Positions 1-10,715 of a DNA stretch of 64,000 bases are shown one piece after another. Under the pieces are notes generated by a model, which searched no databases, was not told the DNA's origin, and saw only the letters and a list, made by a program, of their open reading frames with translations. The stretch spans positions 33,738,853 to 33,802,852 of the forward strand of contig CM075773.1 in the NCBI GenBank assembly GCA_037974665.1, given 5' to 3'. The stretch comes from Ehretia macrophylla. Lineage: Eukaryota; Streptophyta; Magnoliopsida; Boraginales; Ehretiaceae. Position 1 is the stretch's first letter. Each line of letters starts with the position of its first letter. The position numbers were made by a program, and so were the translations under genes.

Positions 1-718
1 CATGCCTTGAAAACTCAATATACATTGTTAAGTACTTACATTTTTATGATTGCTATGAAGTGCGTCATATGAGGGGGGGTCATGCCGTGAAAACTTTGTT
101 TGCCCATAGAATAATGTGATTAAATTGAGGATTGGCTTAGTCATATACGTTATAATCAAAAACATGATTTTAGCCATAAAACAACAATTTTTTTAGAGTT
201 TATATAAAATATTTATGTATAAATGAAACATAAATAACCCGACCCTTGGTTATTGACTTGTCATTGTAGTATCTGCCTTAACTCTCATTACATGACTCTG
301 CCATTATTTTGAAAATCAACCTTAAAAGTTTTTACATTTAAAACGAAAATCTTAACACTAAAACAAATGACCGATGACAAATGGAAATTAATAGAGATAG
401 ATATGCACCGACCAGTCCGAAAAAACCAAAAGTACCAAGGTGTTCTCATCCCTCTTCTTTTGCAGATCGCTCAAACTTGTGAATATTGTAAAAAGGACCA
501 TCTTGTAGAATTAATCGTGTGGCACGTGAACAAGACCATTTCTCACATTATTAGAAAGAATTCAAAATACGATAAGGCAGTGATTGGGTACACGTGCGGA
601 TATATAATTTTTATTTATTTTAAAAACAAAGTTATTAACAAGTGAATTAAATTTATATTTTTAAAAATGTGTGTAAATTTAGGTATTTTTAATTTAAAAA
701 ATTAATATTGGCCTCATT

Positions 719-756
<38 letters not shown>

Positions 757-1113
757 TTTTTAATTGTATATTTTTAGTTTTCTTTAAATAAAAATTATGA
801 ATCAGTCTCTAAATTTGGATACAAAGAAAAAAAAAAAAAATCCAAACATTCACTTAGATCAATTTATGGATCAACAAAGAATTTTCTTCTTTGAAACCTA
901 TTGGAAGGGGATAATGGAAGAAAAATCATTCAAAGACTATCTAGTCTAAGTCGATAACTTTCTCCTAGTAGTACATATATTTTTCAGTCATTAAGTGATA
1001 TTTATTGCTCTCATCATTAGAGAGAGAGAGAGAGAGAGAGAGCGCTAAAAGAGAGATATGGATCATTCCTCTTCAATATGTTTTTAAATCCACCTATTAT
1101 TAGAATGAATTAA
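1..1113. other. AT-rich intergenic DNA with microsatellites
   Basis: No gene is supported here. The stretch holds a (TA)n tract at about 722-753 and a (GA)n tract at 1021-1042. The short phrase catgcc-tgaaaact occurs twice, at 1 and near 82. A 92-residue open frame at 367-645 has no recognisable motif and AT-rich composition, so I do not call it a gene. Confidence 0.5.
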
Positions 1114-1443
1114 TGTGTTAAGGGTATCTCTAATAATAAAAATTATTCACAAAAAATTATTATTTTTAGTTATTTTAAAGATTTGGATTTCTAAATTTAA
1201 AATCAAAATAGACGCGATTCACCACTTTTATTAACTTTTTGACTAAAATAGAGATTCAATTATTTTTTGGGTCTCTAAATTTAAAGGTAAAAAAATAAAT
1301 TGGATCTCTATTTTAACTCAAATATCTAAAATTGCATGAACCTCATATATTTTGACTCTAAATTTAAAAATCTAATCTCTAAAAATTACTAAAAATAATA
1401 AGATTTTGTAAATAGTGTTTTTCATTAGAGATACCCTAACACA
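1114..1443. mobile_element. MITE with about 20-bp terminal inverted repeats
   Basis: The left end (1114-1134) reads tgtgttaagggtatctctaa and the right end (1424-1443) is its reverse complement apart from one base missing from the A run. The roughly 330 bp between the ends is AT-rich and non-coding, and contains further inverted pairs such as the taaatttaaa stretches. Size, terminal inverted repeats and lack of coding capacity fit a non-autonomous DNA transposon. The target duplication could not be fixed, so the superfamily is left open. Confidence 0.55.
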
Positions 1444-1946
1444 AAGAGTAAAAAAGATTCTCAATTGTGAGTTACCCTCTTAAGTTACATATATAGGGAA
1501 AAAATGTTTTAGAGTGAGAGCAATACAAATTTTTCACATATTTAATGAGTGTTTTAAAGAAATACGTCGAATGAAAGATAAAAGTGAAACATTATATAAA
1601 TATATAATAATTTTAAATTAGGAAAATTTGACAAATTTCATTTCACTCGATAGAATAATATTCAAGAATTTAAAAGATATAGCCGGAAAGGAAATGGGTA
1701 TAATGAAAAATTTAACAATTTTTTTTAAAGTACGTCTTTGTTCAAATTTTAAATTTTTATTATTATTATTCTGTAATAGACAATAAACAATGTATCTTCT
1801 AAGCGACCTTTCCACAAACTCCCGTAATTAATATCACCCACACAAACACACCACACTCAAAAAGCAACATAAAGCATCCTTATGCATTCGGACACGTACC
1901 CATTAAACAGTGAAAACAACAATAACAATACAAGAGAAAGAAGTGA

Positions 1947-1959
1947 GAACCTTCTGGAA
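1947..1959 (+). promoter_or_regulatory. Heat-shock element, distal
   Basis: The sequence GAAccTTCtgGAA is a perfect three-unit GAA/TTC/GAA heat-shock element with 2-bp spacers. It lies about 0.9 kb upstream of the HsfB start codon. HSFs bind this array as trimers, so auto- or cross-regulation by other HSFs is likely (inference). Confidence 0.6.
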
Positions 1960-2199
1960 AACAACCTCTTATACATAGATAGCCACTTTCAAAACCATTT
2001 AACTGGAGATTAAATTAGTGATTAAATTAATGTATATTTTGAGTTAAATGGTTGCTTTCGGAGTTTTGATTTATATTTTATTGTTTGGTCAAATGGTAAA
2101 ATACATGAGTGTTCTATCATAGTAGTAGAGCTTATTTTAACTATACATAATAAATTGGTTGAGTAAAAATATTTTTTATAGTTAAAAAAAATAACCACC

Positions 2200-2212
2200 T
2201 TCTAGAGCCTTC
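2200..2212 (+). promoter_or_regulatory. Heat-shock element, imperfect
   Basis: The sequence TTCtaGAgccTTC is a three-unit array with one mismatch in the central GAA unit. It sits next to the TATA-like atataaa and between the two perfect heat-shock elements. Confidence 0.45.
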
Positions 2213-2350
2213 CATATAAATTTATTTCCACCAATGGACCCCACATCCCAAAAAGAAATATATATTTGTTGCCTAGTTTTATTTTTCCATTTTTTCTTTT
2301 TTGTTCTCGAACCCACGAAATTCTCCTTTATTTTCTCCTTACCCTCCCAC

Positions 2351-2363
2351 GAACCTTCTAGAA
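2351..2363 (+). promoter_or_regulatory. Heat-shock element, proximal
   Basis: The sequence GAAccTTCtaGAA is a second perfect three-unit heat-shock element, about 520 bp upstream of the HsfB start codon and just before a CT-rich leader-like stretch. Confidence 0.65.
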
Positions 2364-2882
2364 AATAATCCAAACCACCACCTCCTACCTATTCTCCCTA
2401 TCCTTAACCTCTCAGCTATCTCTCTCTAAACTTCTGCAACTTCAGGCAGTGTCTCTTCGTCAAGGAAACTTCGCCTTTTTTAGGTAAGAAGAAGAAACTT
2501 TTAAGTTTTTTATTATATGTTTTTTAAAAATGAATCGGAACGATAAAATGCTGAAATAAATAACGACAAATAACTGGATATTACTATACATCCTAGCATG
2601 TGTTTTCTTTTGTTCTTTGGAAAATTGGATAATAAGTATTGGATTTAACTACATCATGCTATGCGTTTTATTTTATTTTGTTTAAAACGAATCGTAAGGA
2701 TAAAGTGCTGATATGACTGCACATATTATTATATGTAAAGTTTACGTCAGAGTCAACATTAACAGAAAAAGAAGAACGAATTCTCTAGTAACAGAGATTT
2801 TTTTTTTTTTTTTTTGAAATTATTTAGTTATGTTTGGCATTTTTAGGGTTTGGATTGTGGATCTGTATAAGTACTGAATTTT

Positions 2883-3396
2883 ATGGTGGCGCCATTGCCG
2901 GTTGAACAGACCGGCGAATCCGCCGCCGCCGCCGCATCTGGCGGAGGCGGTAGCGTAGAGTCTCAACAACAACGATCTCTTCCGACGCCTTTCCTGACCA
3001 AAACTTACCAGCTCGTTGACGATCCAGAGATTGATGATTTGATCTCGTGGAATGAAGATGGCACCACCTTCATCGTCTGGCGTCCAGCTGAGTTCGCTAG
3101 AGATTTGCTCCCTAAATACTTCAAACACAACAATTTCTCCAGCTTCGTTCGCCAACTCAACACCTATGTAAGATTACTTACATATATATAGATATGTGCG
3201 TGATCTGTGCATATGAGTGTAAGTTTTTGTTATTTGTTATTCACACATATATGTCTGACTATTTTTGTTATATAAGTGTATACTTTTTGTTATTTATATA
3301 CATATGTCTCTGTGTATTTTGTCACACACATATATATGTATGTATATATATGCTTGTATGTGTATGAATTTTTGTTATATATATGTGTATTTTTGT

Positions 3397-3442
<46 letters not shown>

Positions 3443-4296
3443 AATGTCTATTTTTGTACTTTACACACACACACACACACTTATATATTTTGTGTGTGTT
3501 TGTTATATTTATGTTTGTTTTTCTTCTTGTTAATAATTTTTTTTGGTTTTGAATGTTGTAGGGATTTAGAAAAGTAGTTCCGGACCGGTGGGAGTTTGCG
3601 AATGAATGCTTTCGTAGAGGTGAGAAAGGCCTGTTACGGGACATTCAACGTCGGAAAATAACGCCGGTAGCGACGACGGCGTCTCCTACCTCCATGGCAA
3701 TTCCAGTGAGCGTGCAAGCGGTGACGATTGCGGTACCGCCTGTAGCAGTAATGACTGCATCTCCGTCAAATTCTGGCGACGAGCAAGTTCTATCTTCAAA
3801 TTCATCTCCGGCGACGACAGTAATGGCAACATTGTTGCGAACGTGTAGTTCGAGTGCGCCGGAGCTTCTAGAAGAAAACGAGCGATTGAGAAAAGAGAAC
3901 GCGCAATTAAGTCAAGAGTTGAATCGGCTACGGAGCTTGTGTAGTAATGTATACAATTTGATGTCAAATTACACGACGAATAATCAAGCTGAGGTCCCCG
4001 GAGGATCGTCTGAAGAAAAAGCTCTTAATTTATTGCCCGCACAGCAAGTTACGTCGGAGAAAGGTGGCACAGCGGAGGTCAAGGCGGCGCAGTTCGAGGT
4101 CAAGACGGAAGAAGAAGTGAGCCTAAGCCTTAGCCCACGTCTGTTCGGTGTTTCGATTGGTGGGGTGAAGCGCTTGAAGCGCGGCGATGATGAAGAGAGT
4201 GAAAAACAAGATCAAACAAACGACGAAAAATCTGACCCGTCCGATGGTGGTGGTCCCACTCATCGAGATAGCCCACCGTGGCTAGATAAATTATAA
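2883..4296 (+). CDS. HSFB2: Class B heat-stress transcription factor (HsfB2-like)
   Basis: This gene encodes a nuclear DNA-binding repressor or co-regulator of heat-shock genes. Exon 1 is 2883-3167 and exon 2 is 3562-4296, joined by a phase-0 GT-AG intron at the position conserved in plant HSFs (after FVRQLNTY, before GFRKV). The predicted protein is 339 aa. After a Gly/Ala/Gln-rich start, the winged-helix DNA-binding domain spans about residues 35-128 ([13 protein letters not shown], then [19 protein letters not shown]). A coiled-coil HR-A/B region ([20 protein letters not shown]) runs at about 197-229, with no 21-residue class A insert. The B-class repressor motif LFGVSIG lies at 289-295, followed by a KRLKR nuclear signal near 298-302. 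No activation (AHA) motif is seen. The frame is intact, and the DBD and LFGV motif make the family certain; the B2a versus B2b label is inference. Confidence 0.95.
3400..3480. repeat. (TA)n and (CA)n microsatellites in the HsfB intron
   Basis: The intron (3168-3561) contains a long TA tract (about 3398-3439) and a CA tract (about 3463-3480), with TG/TA-rich sequence on both sides. It is likely polymorphic in length and does not touch the splice sites. Confidence 0.8.
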
Positions 4297-4900
4297 TAGT
4301 AGGGACCACCATTGTGCAACAGAGACCATTGTGGATAACTTAACACGTGGAAGTCGACAAATGATTTGTCAATGTTCCGGGCTTTTCCAGAGATCCAAAA
4401 GAGGTGCAACGTGTTAGAACCTGATCTAAAGATTTCGGTGTTTGGAGATGGGATGTTGGCCCACCTGGAAAGTCGAGAGAAAAGTTTTTCCAAAACCGAA
4501 AGGTCAAAAGTTGGTTTCATAATTCGATTGGGTTGAGAGTGAATTTTACGTGTTTATAAAACTATTTCAAATTTTGTCGATTTTCTTTCCGTGAGTGACT
4601 CCGTCACTTGCATGGTCCCATCAGGGAGTTGCAATGTGTGTTGGAAAGGTCTCATGAGGGGGGGCTTTAGACATAGTCACACGTAAGCGTTTGTTAATGT
4701 AGTTAGTCATACTTGAGAAATATCGATATTAGTTGGCTGATCAACGTTATCTTTCTATTTGCGCTCGTTGTTTGCTCTGCTTTGCCTTACTCTTAAAGTC
4801 TTGTACGTGTAGGTGAGATTTTTTTTTTTTTTTTTGGGTTAAATAAGTAAGTGTATATATTTATTCAAAAATTCATAAAAAACAAGCTGTACGCAACGGT
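4297..4900 (+). other. 3' flank of the HsfB gene
   Basis: This is non-coding sequence immediately after the HsfB stop codon, probably including its 3' UTR. No element, RNA or further gene was recognised. A poly-T tract is at about 4819-4835. Confidence 0.5.
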
Positions 4901-4912
4901 CAATTCTTTCTG

Positions 4913-5189
4913 TTATTCCTTACCCTCCGGATATGGTAAGTAGTTACACATAGTTGGAGGAAAAAATGTAGCTTTGCAAAGTTCTGGCCTTGCCAATGTT
5001 TGTAGCCTCATTATTAGTATCCTCCCAGTAGTAGAGCTTTGTCGCCAATTTAGTGCATATGAGTTTGGAGAAACCACACTTAAAAAACAGATGATTTCAT
5101 GTATTGCGGTGAAGATGGCAAAACAAACACTTATCAATATCAATAACCCCCTAGTTGAGGAGTCGCTATCTGGTGCTGAGTTTGATTAA
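4913..5189 (-). pseudogene. LINE reverse-transcriptase zinc-binding (zf-RVT) remnant
   Basis: On the minus strand one frame reads DKCLFCHLHRNT, a stop, then NHLFFKCGFSKLIC. This matches the C-x2-C ... H-x4-C pattern of the zf-RVT region that follows reverse transcriptase in plant LINEs and RVT-type proteins. Several stops interrupt it and no reverse transcriptase core is found beside it, so it is a small decayed fragment. The call rests on motif spacing only. Confidence 0.5.
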
Positions 5190-8100
5190 AACGGCAAGCC
5201 AAGTGCAGAAAGAGTACTTCTTTAGGACATTTCTCTAGAACCAAATGAATTTTTAGTCTGGCAACTGGATAGTTCAAATGTTGAAGCGGGTGGTGCAAGA
5301 TTTGAATCCAAGATATTTGGTAATCTGATGATTACCTTATCTAATAGTTTAATTTGTTAAAGAAGGGGTAATTATACATATCAATTGTCTTCCCCTAAGT
5401 GCATAAAGGATTTATTTTATTTATTGCCTTCAGCACATCCCCAAAGCGAAGGTAGGATTCATTATTTTAACATTGTACATGGACAATATATTCATTTTTT
5501 TAAATATATATATATATACATTTTAAATTGGTAGCGGTGATATTTAAATTCAAAACCGTTTGATATTTGCACTCTGAGAGTCCAATTAGATAACTATATT
5601 TTCCAAAAATTTAAACCCTTATAAAAAAATTTATTATATTTATTTATTGGTTTGAACAATAATTATATCATCCAAAAGCATCTTTTTTTTTTTTGGTCAA
5701 TCCAAAAGCATCTTGATGCATGAAATTCACGCATGTTATATAATTTGAAATTTTATTCTAAAATCAATTAGTTTAAGTGGAATTGGTTTGAGATCTTATC
5801 ATATGATTTTATTTTAAAACTAATTGGTATCAAGTGGTGTAACGTAAGACCAGGATCTTATATATTTGTATTAAAAGTCCTGATTTATCAATATATGACA
5901 AGTATATTCTTCAATACTCTCTTCACGTATAACCGATGAGTAAGCATCATCAATGTGGGTCATATGTGGATGGATCAAGCCTTTAATTTTTTATACCATA
6001 TAAAGAATTATGAGATTTCATCTTAAAATCACTTGATGTTAAGTAGAGTTGACCCAAGATCTTATAAGATAGTCTTTGAACCTGTGATTTTTCAATATTG
6101 AAGGAATCTATATTCCAACAATATAGTGTACAAGATTTAGGAAGAGTTAGATCTACTTTGAGGTATATATGAATGTAACATTATCTTCTTGTCTCTATTG
6201 ACCTCCAAATTACACAAGGATTATCTTATTGTTGCATTAATACTTTTATAACTGTAAATGTCAGAACTTTTATAACTATAAACGTAAGTTCGAGTTCTCT
6301 TAATTGTTACTAGGACCATACTCTTAATTGAATTAATACATATTTTGGAATGAATCGTTATATTTCTCAAATTTTGATTCACATTCAACTATTAAGTCTA
6401 ACGGTGAGACTACCGGTGTGCCCATTATTAGTATGTTTGTCCCATAGTGATGTTTAATCTAGTCTATACATTGTGGACTAGATGAGTGAACATGCTTCTC
6501 AGAGTTTATCAAAAAAAAAAAAACATTAATCCTCACAAGTCGATACTGGAAGTCAACTGAGACGTTGGTATCAGCCGGCAAAATTTTGGAAGTACTATAG
6601 CTGGCCAATGTGTAGAAAATTCTTCAAAGCTTTTTCCAACTGGGGCGTGGAAAAATCTATAGTGTTGGGCTCTGAATATTTTTCCAATGATCAGTGGTAT
6701 GAGGCAGGTGGTTTTCCAAATATGTCAACCATTCCACTTGTTAAAAGGCAAAAACTTTACTTCATTTGGTTGGTCCCTAGCTGGATAATGTGGAAAAATT
6801 GTCAGCAAAGATCGATATTAAAGTCTATTGTCTTCACATGCTAACTAGTCGATGTGCTAAAATATTTTTTCAGAAAATATTTTCTCAATTTTTTAATATT
6901 TAATAATACTAAAAAGTCAATTAAAAAATATTTTTCAATAAAAAATATTAATTACTTTTTTTTTTAATTTTTAAATATTACGACTAGTATAAAGTTTAAA
7001 AATATATTTTTATATTTTTTTAAAAAATAAAATATTTTTTTGAACTTAAACACCAGAAAATATTTTATAATATTTTATTTTTCAACAAAATATTTTTTTC
7101 TAATATATTATTTTACGACAAATAAACAGATCCTAAAAAAATTATTTTTTATAAATAAATTATTTTACGACAAATAAATATTTTTCACATATTTTTCACA
7201 TATTTTCCTATGGAGACTGGTAACAAAGTGACCACACCCATTGTTTCTGCTAAAATTAAATGCCAACTATCTAGATAGTATCGTCAGACAGTGGCTGGAT
7301 CCAATGGGGAATGGGGATGTGGGGGTTTTAGTTCGTATTGACCTCACCATGACCTTTATTGACTTCATATTACAATAATGAAGTTTTACTGAGTCTACAA
7401 CCTTTAGCCCCCTCACAACGTAATTGCAATTTGAATTTTTCTGCCCAATTTGGACCATGTCTCCGGAATAATCTCAGATTATATGATGCAAGATGATTTC
7501 ACATTTATGGATGAGATTGAATATGCAATATCTACAGACAAAAATATTCAGTTATTAGTGATATATTCACTGGCGGAGCCACGTTTAGCTTGTGGTGTGC
7601 AATGACACACCCTGAAACTTTGAATTTTTTTTTTTCCTATCATGGAAACAGTAGCATATATCTATATGTGTGTTTTCTTGTATATCTATATGTGGCTATA
7701 TTTCTTTGTATGTGTGTCTGTTTGTATGAGTCTTTCGCTATAGATAGGTGTGTGTATGTAATTGTGTGTAGATGGTGAGGGAAAGTGAAAGAAGAAAAAG
7801 ATGAAAGGGAAAAATAAAAAAGTAAATTTATGGCATTGAACCATTTTTAAAACGCATGTGTAAGTTGTTATTAGTTGTAGCTAAGTAGTAGAACCACTTA
7901 TTTATTACAACAGGAGATTTGTGTTCAAATCTTAGTAATAACATTTTATTTTATATAAGGAATTTAAAGTTATTAGAGTAGGATTGTAAATAATTTTTTT
8001 GGATTTTATCCTTATAAAGTTATTCGTTAGACAATTTTAACAAAAAAATTAATGGAATGGTCGAAACAAGACCCTTTTAATAAATTAATGGTCCTTTTAA

Positions 8101-9331
8101 GACCAAAAATAATTAAATAGTCAAAGGAGGTTTGAGACAATAGTTTAATAATCTCTCCAACAATTTATTTCTAGATTTATATTTTTTATTGAATTAAGTG
8201 ACCACGCCCCTTGTTTCTACGAAAATTAAATGCTAACTGTCTAAATAATGTGGTCAGACAATGACAGATCCAATTGAGGGTTGCGGAGGTTTTAGTTTTT
8301 ACTAATTTTATCATGACCTTCATTAGTTTCATACTACAATAGTGAAATTTTTTAAGTGTACAATCTGTAGTTCTTACTTAATTTTTTTAAGTGTATAATC
8401 TGTAGTCCCCACTCAATTCAATACCAACGTATATATACAAATTTTGCCTCTCTATGTTAAATTTTGGATATATTTTTATCGTCGTATTCATATAACGGAC
8501 ACAAATAAAGTTACATCAAGCCTAGACAAACAACAGAAACTTCTCAAGATGGTTCCGGCCAGGTCAGGGAAAGTAATACACATGCACTTAATTGGTCTGT
8601 AAAGGAAACAACTGGCCCTAATTGGTATTGGACGGCAATGGTATCAAGACGCGGTTTAATTAATAATTCCATTTTAATTAATAAAAGAATATCGATGACT
8701 AGTTCTCAATTTAGAGATTTTTTCTTCTTTTTTAATTAAGGGAGAGTAAGTGAATCTGTTAAACAACAATAGGGTTAGCTTCAATGGCTACTCAAATATC
8801 ATCTAGAGGGATGTTTTACCTCAAAATTTCAATTTAAAAACTTTGAAGAGCATATGGAATGTTTTCAATAGTATGGTCACCTAACAATTGCTGGAGCGCA
8901 TAATTGACTAATTAATTTAAGCACATGTTTATCTTTATATATACGTGTCGAAACTTGTACCTTTGAATTTTGTTGGAGCATTATTTTACCATCCTCAATT
9001 AGCGGTCTTAAGCCCTCTTAGGAGATCAATAGTGGCTTTCGAGTCAGATTAATGAAGGAACAAGAAAGACTTTGCGTAATCATTTGGAATGGGTCCTATA
9101 TGAAAAATTATTAAACATGTCACAAGTATAGCAAAAAGTAAATATAATGGATAATAATTAGTAAATGTGGGGCACTGTTTTAGAGAAAAATTGAAATCAC
9201 ATCATCATAACAAATGCTGCATGATCGTGATTAGCATCGTCATACATTGAGGAAGTTTATTTTCGTCCATATCTAGATCTAATCTTTTATAACGGGTAAA
9301 ATAATGTTGACTAAAGACTTTTAAAAGTTTA
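5190..9331. other. Long AT-rich intergenic region with decayed repeats
   Basis: No coding gene is supported. Visible content includes a diverged tandem pair of phrases of the type 'attggt(a/t)-(c)aagtgg ... gatctta' around 5763-6070, and an AT-rich foldback-like stretch at 6850-7190. Two related copies of a roughly 180-bp segment lie at about 7225-7410 and 8196-8370. A ggcggagccacg...-type repeat starts near 7572, and a 35-bp tandem duplication lies at about 8340-8410. Open frames such as 6608-6844 have no recognisable motif. Confidence 0.45.
7225..8370 (+). repeat. Pair of diverged direct repeats about 0.8 kb apart
   Basis: The segment at about 7225-7410 (gtgaccacacccattgtttc ... aaattaaatgccaact ... 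catgacctt) recurs at about 8196-8370 (gtgaccacgccccttgtttc ... aaattaaatgctaact ... catgacctt) with scattered substitutions. The roughly 790 bp between contains no coding signal. It could be an old segmental duplication or degraded terminal repeats of an unknown element. Confidence 0.5.
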
Positions 9332-9432
9332 GAGATTGCTTTGGTGGTTAAGGGATGTGATAGAATTTGGAGAGGTTTCAAGTTCGATTCAGAGTTACCA
9401 AAAAAAAAAAAAAAAAGTCTTTTAAAAGTTTA
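9313..9432 (+). mobile_element. SINE with 19-nt target-site duplications
   Basis: The body at 9332-9413 begins gagattgctttggtggttaa and has a perfect pol III B box (GTTCGATTC, inside ggtttcaagttcgattc). It ends in an A-run of about 17. It is bounded by aaagacttttaaaagttta (9313-9331) and aaagtcttttaaaagttta (9414-9432), which differ at one base. The pol III box, 3' A-tail and long duplication are typical of tRNA-derived plant SINEs. At about 82 bp it is short, perhaps 5'-truncated. Confidence 0.7.
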
Positions 9433-10217
9433 TGAAAAACTTTGAGACTTTGAGAGGGGTTACAAATTGCAGGAGAATTAAATGTTACTAGTTTAGTGAG
9501 TGAGACAGATCGGACTCCACTACTTCGTATAATCTGTTCATGAGAATGATTTTTCATAACAGCCCCTTGTATCCACTTGTTGACGATTGCATTCCCATGC
9601 TGGTTATATGTAAGGGATATAAGATCAAGCACATGTACAAAAAAGCAAATCAATATATTAACTGGCTAGTCAATTTCGAACTTTATCGATTTTTTGAATC
9701 CTCCAAAATCATTGACCAATTTAGCCAATTGATTCAAATACGAGGGGTGAGATATCTTTTAAGACAATTATTGTATAACAAACTTTGCCTCCTTAGAAAA
9801 AAGAAAAAAAAAAAAAGAGTTAAAGCAAGACTTTAATAAAGTTTTTGGGACAAAATCATATCACTGTCTGTTAATTTCTATCATTTTCTTTTTTTTTGTG
9901 ATTTTTAATTGAAGATTTGTCTGAATTTGTCTTACATGCCGTCTTTGAACGTTAAATCAAGAAAATTCCTTGGACACGTTATCGTGGAAATTTTTTTCCA
10001 CAAAGGAAGTTGCACTGTGAGCCACGCCTGAAACCTCCAAGAACACACTTTAATTCTAAAAAATAGTGAAGTTAAATGCATATATATTAGAGATCAAGAG
10101 TCTAGCAGTCTAGCATTACAGTACATACTCAATACAAACTTGTCCCGAAATTTAAAATTCACAATCTCTTATTATATCGTATTGTTAACCCGAACATTTC
10201 ATTTTTTGAAGTTATTA
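9433..10217. other. Upstream region of the C2-domain gene
   Basis: This is non-coding AT-rich sequence and presumably contains the promoter of the next gene. Nothing specific was recognised beyond an A-rich tract near 9799-9816. Confidence 0.4.
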
Positions 10218-10715
10218 ATGATGCAGAATTACTATAATCAGCCATGCATTTTAGAGGTGACAATTATATCAGCTGAAGGTCTCAAGCAAGCATCAAGTCT
10301 CTTGAATGGTCGTCTCCGACCCTTTATTAGCATCATCACTTCACCACCATTGTCGTTAACAGCAGCCAATGATGGCGACTGTCAACATACAAAAGTTTAT
10401 GTGACAAGGGTGGATGATAAAGGAGGGATCAACCCTGCATGGGGTGACAAATTTCAGCTTCATCTTGATAGCACCTTCTTTCACCAAAGACAATCTTGTG
10501 TATACCTCCAGTTATACACTAAACATCTCCTGATGGGCAGGACTGAGCTTGGGTGGTGCCGGATTCCGGCGGCCGATATCTTGCAGAACTTGTTCCCGGC
10601 CGGATCAGTCGGCCACCTGAGCTATCGGGTATGGGATAGAGATGGTTGCAGAGGTCATGGTGTTGTCAATGTTGCTGTAAAATTATTGGAAGGTTCACTT
10701 GTAAATCCTCAGTAG
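10218..10715 (+). CDS. Small C2-domain protein (BAP/SRC2-like)
   Basis: A single-exon gene encodes a protein of about 165 aa made almost entirely of one C2 domain (about residues 10-150). This domain is a Ca2+/phospholipid-binding beta sandwich that usually brings proteins to the plasma membrane. Family signatures are ILEVTIISAEGLK at the start, GINPAWGDKFQLHLD in the middle and GHGVVNVAVKLLEG at the end. In Arabidopsis the related BAP1/BAP2 proteins bind the copine BON1 and restrain defence and cell death (family knowledge). I chose ATG 10218 because an upstream in-frame ATG at 10140 would add 26 hydrophobic, AT-coded residues absent from the family; ATG 10221 is equally possible. The exact subfamily is uncertain. 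Confidence 0.85.
   Translation: MMQNYYNQPCILEVTIISAEGLKQASSLLNGRLRPFISIITSPPLSLTAANDGDCQHTKVYVTRVDDKGGINPAWGDKFQLHLDSTFFHQRQSCVYLQLYTKHLLMGRTELGWCRIPAADILQNLFPAGSVGHLSYRVWDRDGCRGHGVVNVAVKLLEGSLVNPQ

Larger units (their letters stand above)
1444..2882 (+). promoter_or_regulatory. Upstream and 5' leader region of the heat-stress factor gene
   Basis: This non-coding stretch precedes the HsfB gene. It contains two perfect and one near-perfect three-unit heat-shock elements (listed separately). A TATA-like atataaa lies at about 2214-2220, and there is a CT-rich leader around 2390-2450. A possible donor (ttaggtaag) near 2480 may mark a 5' UTR intron ending in the T-rich tract before 2816. The transcription start is not determinable from sequence alone. 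Confidence 0.5.

Noticed and set aside
367-645. 92-residue open frame on the plus strand
   Set aside because: No motif, AT-rich codons, flanked by microsatellite DNA; likely chance.
6608-6844. 78-residue open frame with several Trp/Phe residues
   Set aside because: Internal near-repeats (tggaaaaat, ttttccaa) suggest repeat DNA; no domain recognised.
9378-9836. Overlapping open frames on both strands near the SINE
   Set aside because: Low complexity and no motif; the frames run through the SINE A-tail and its flank.
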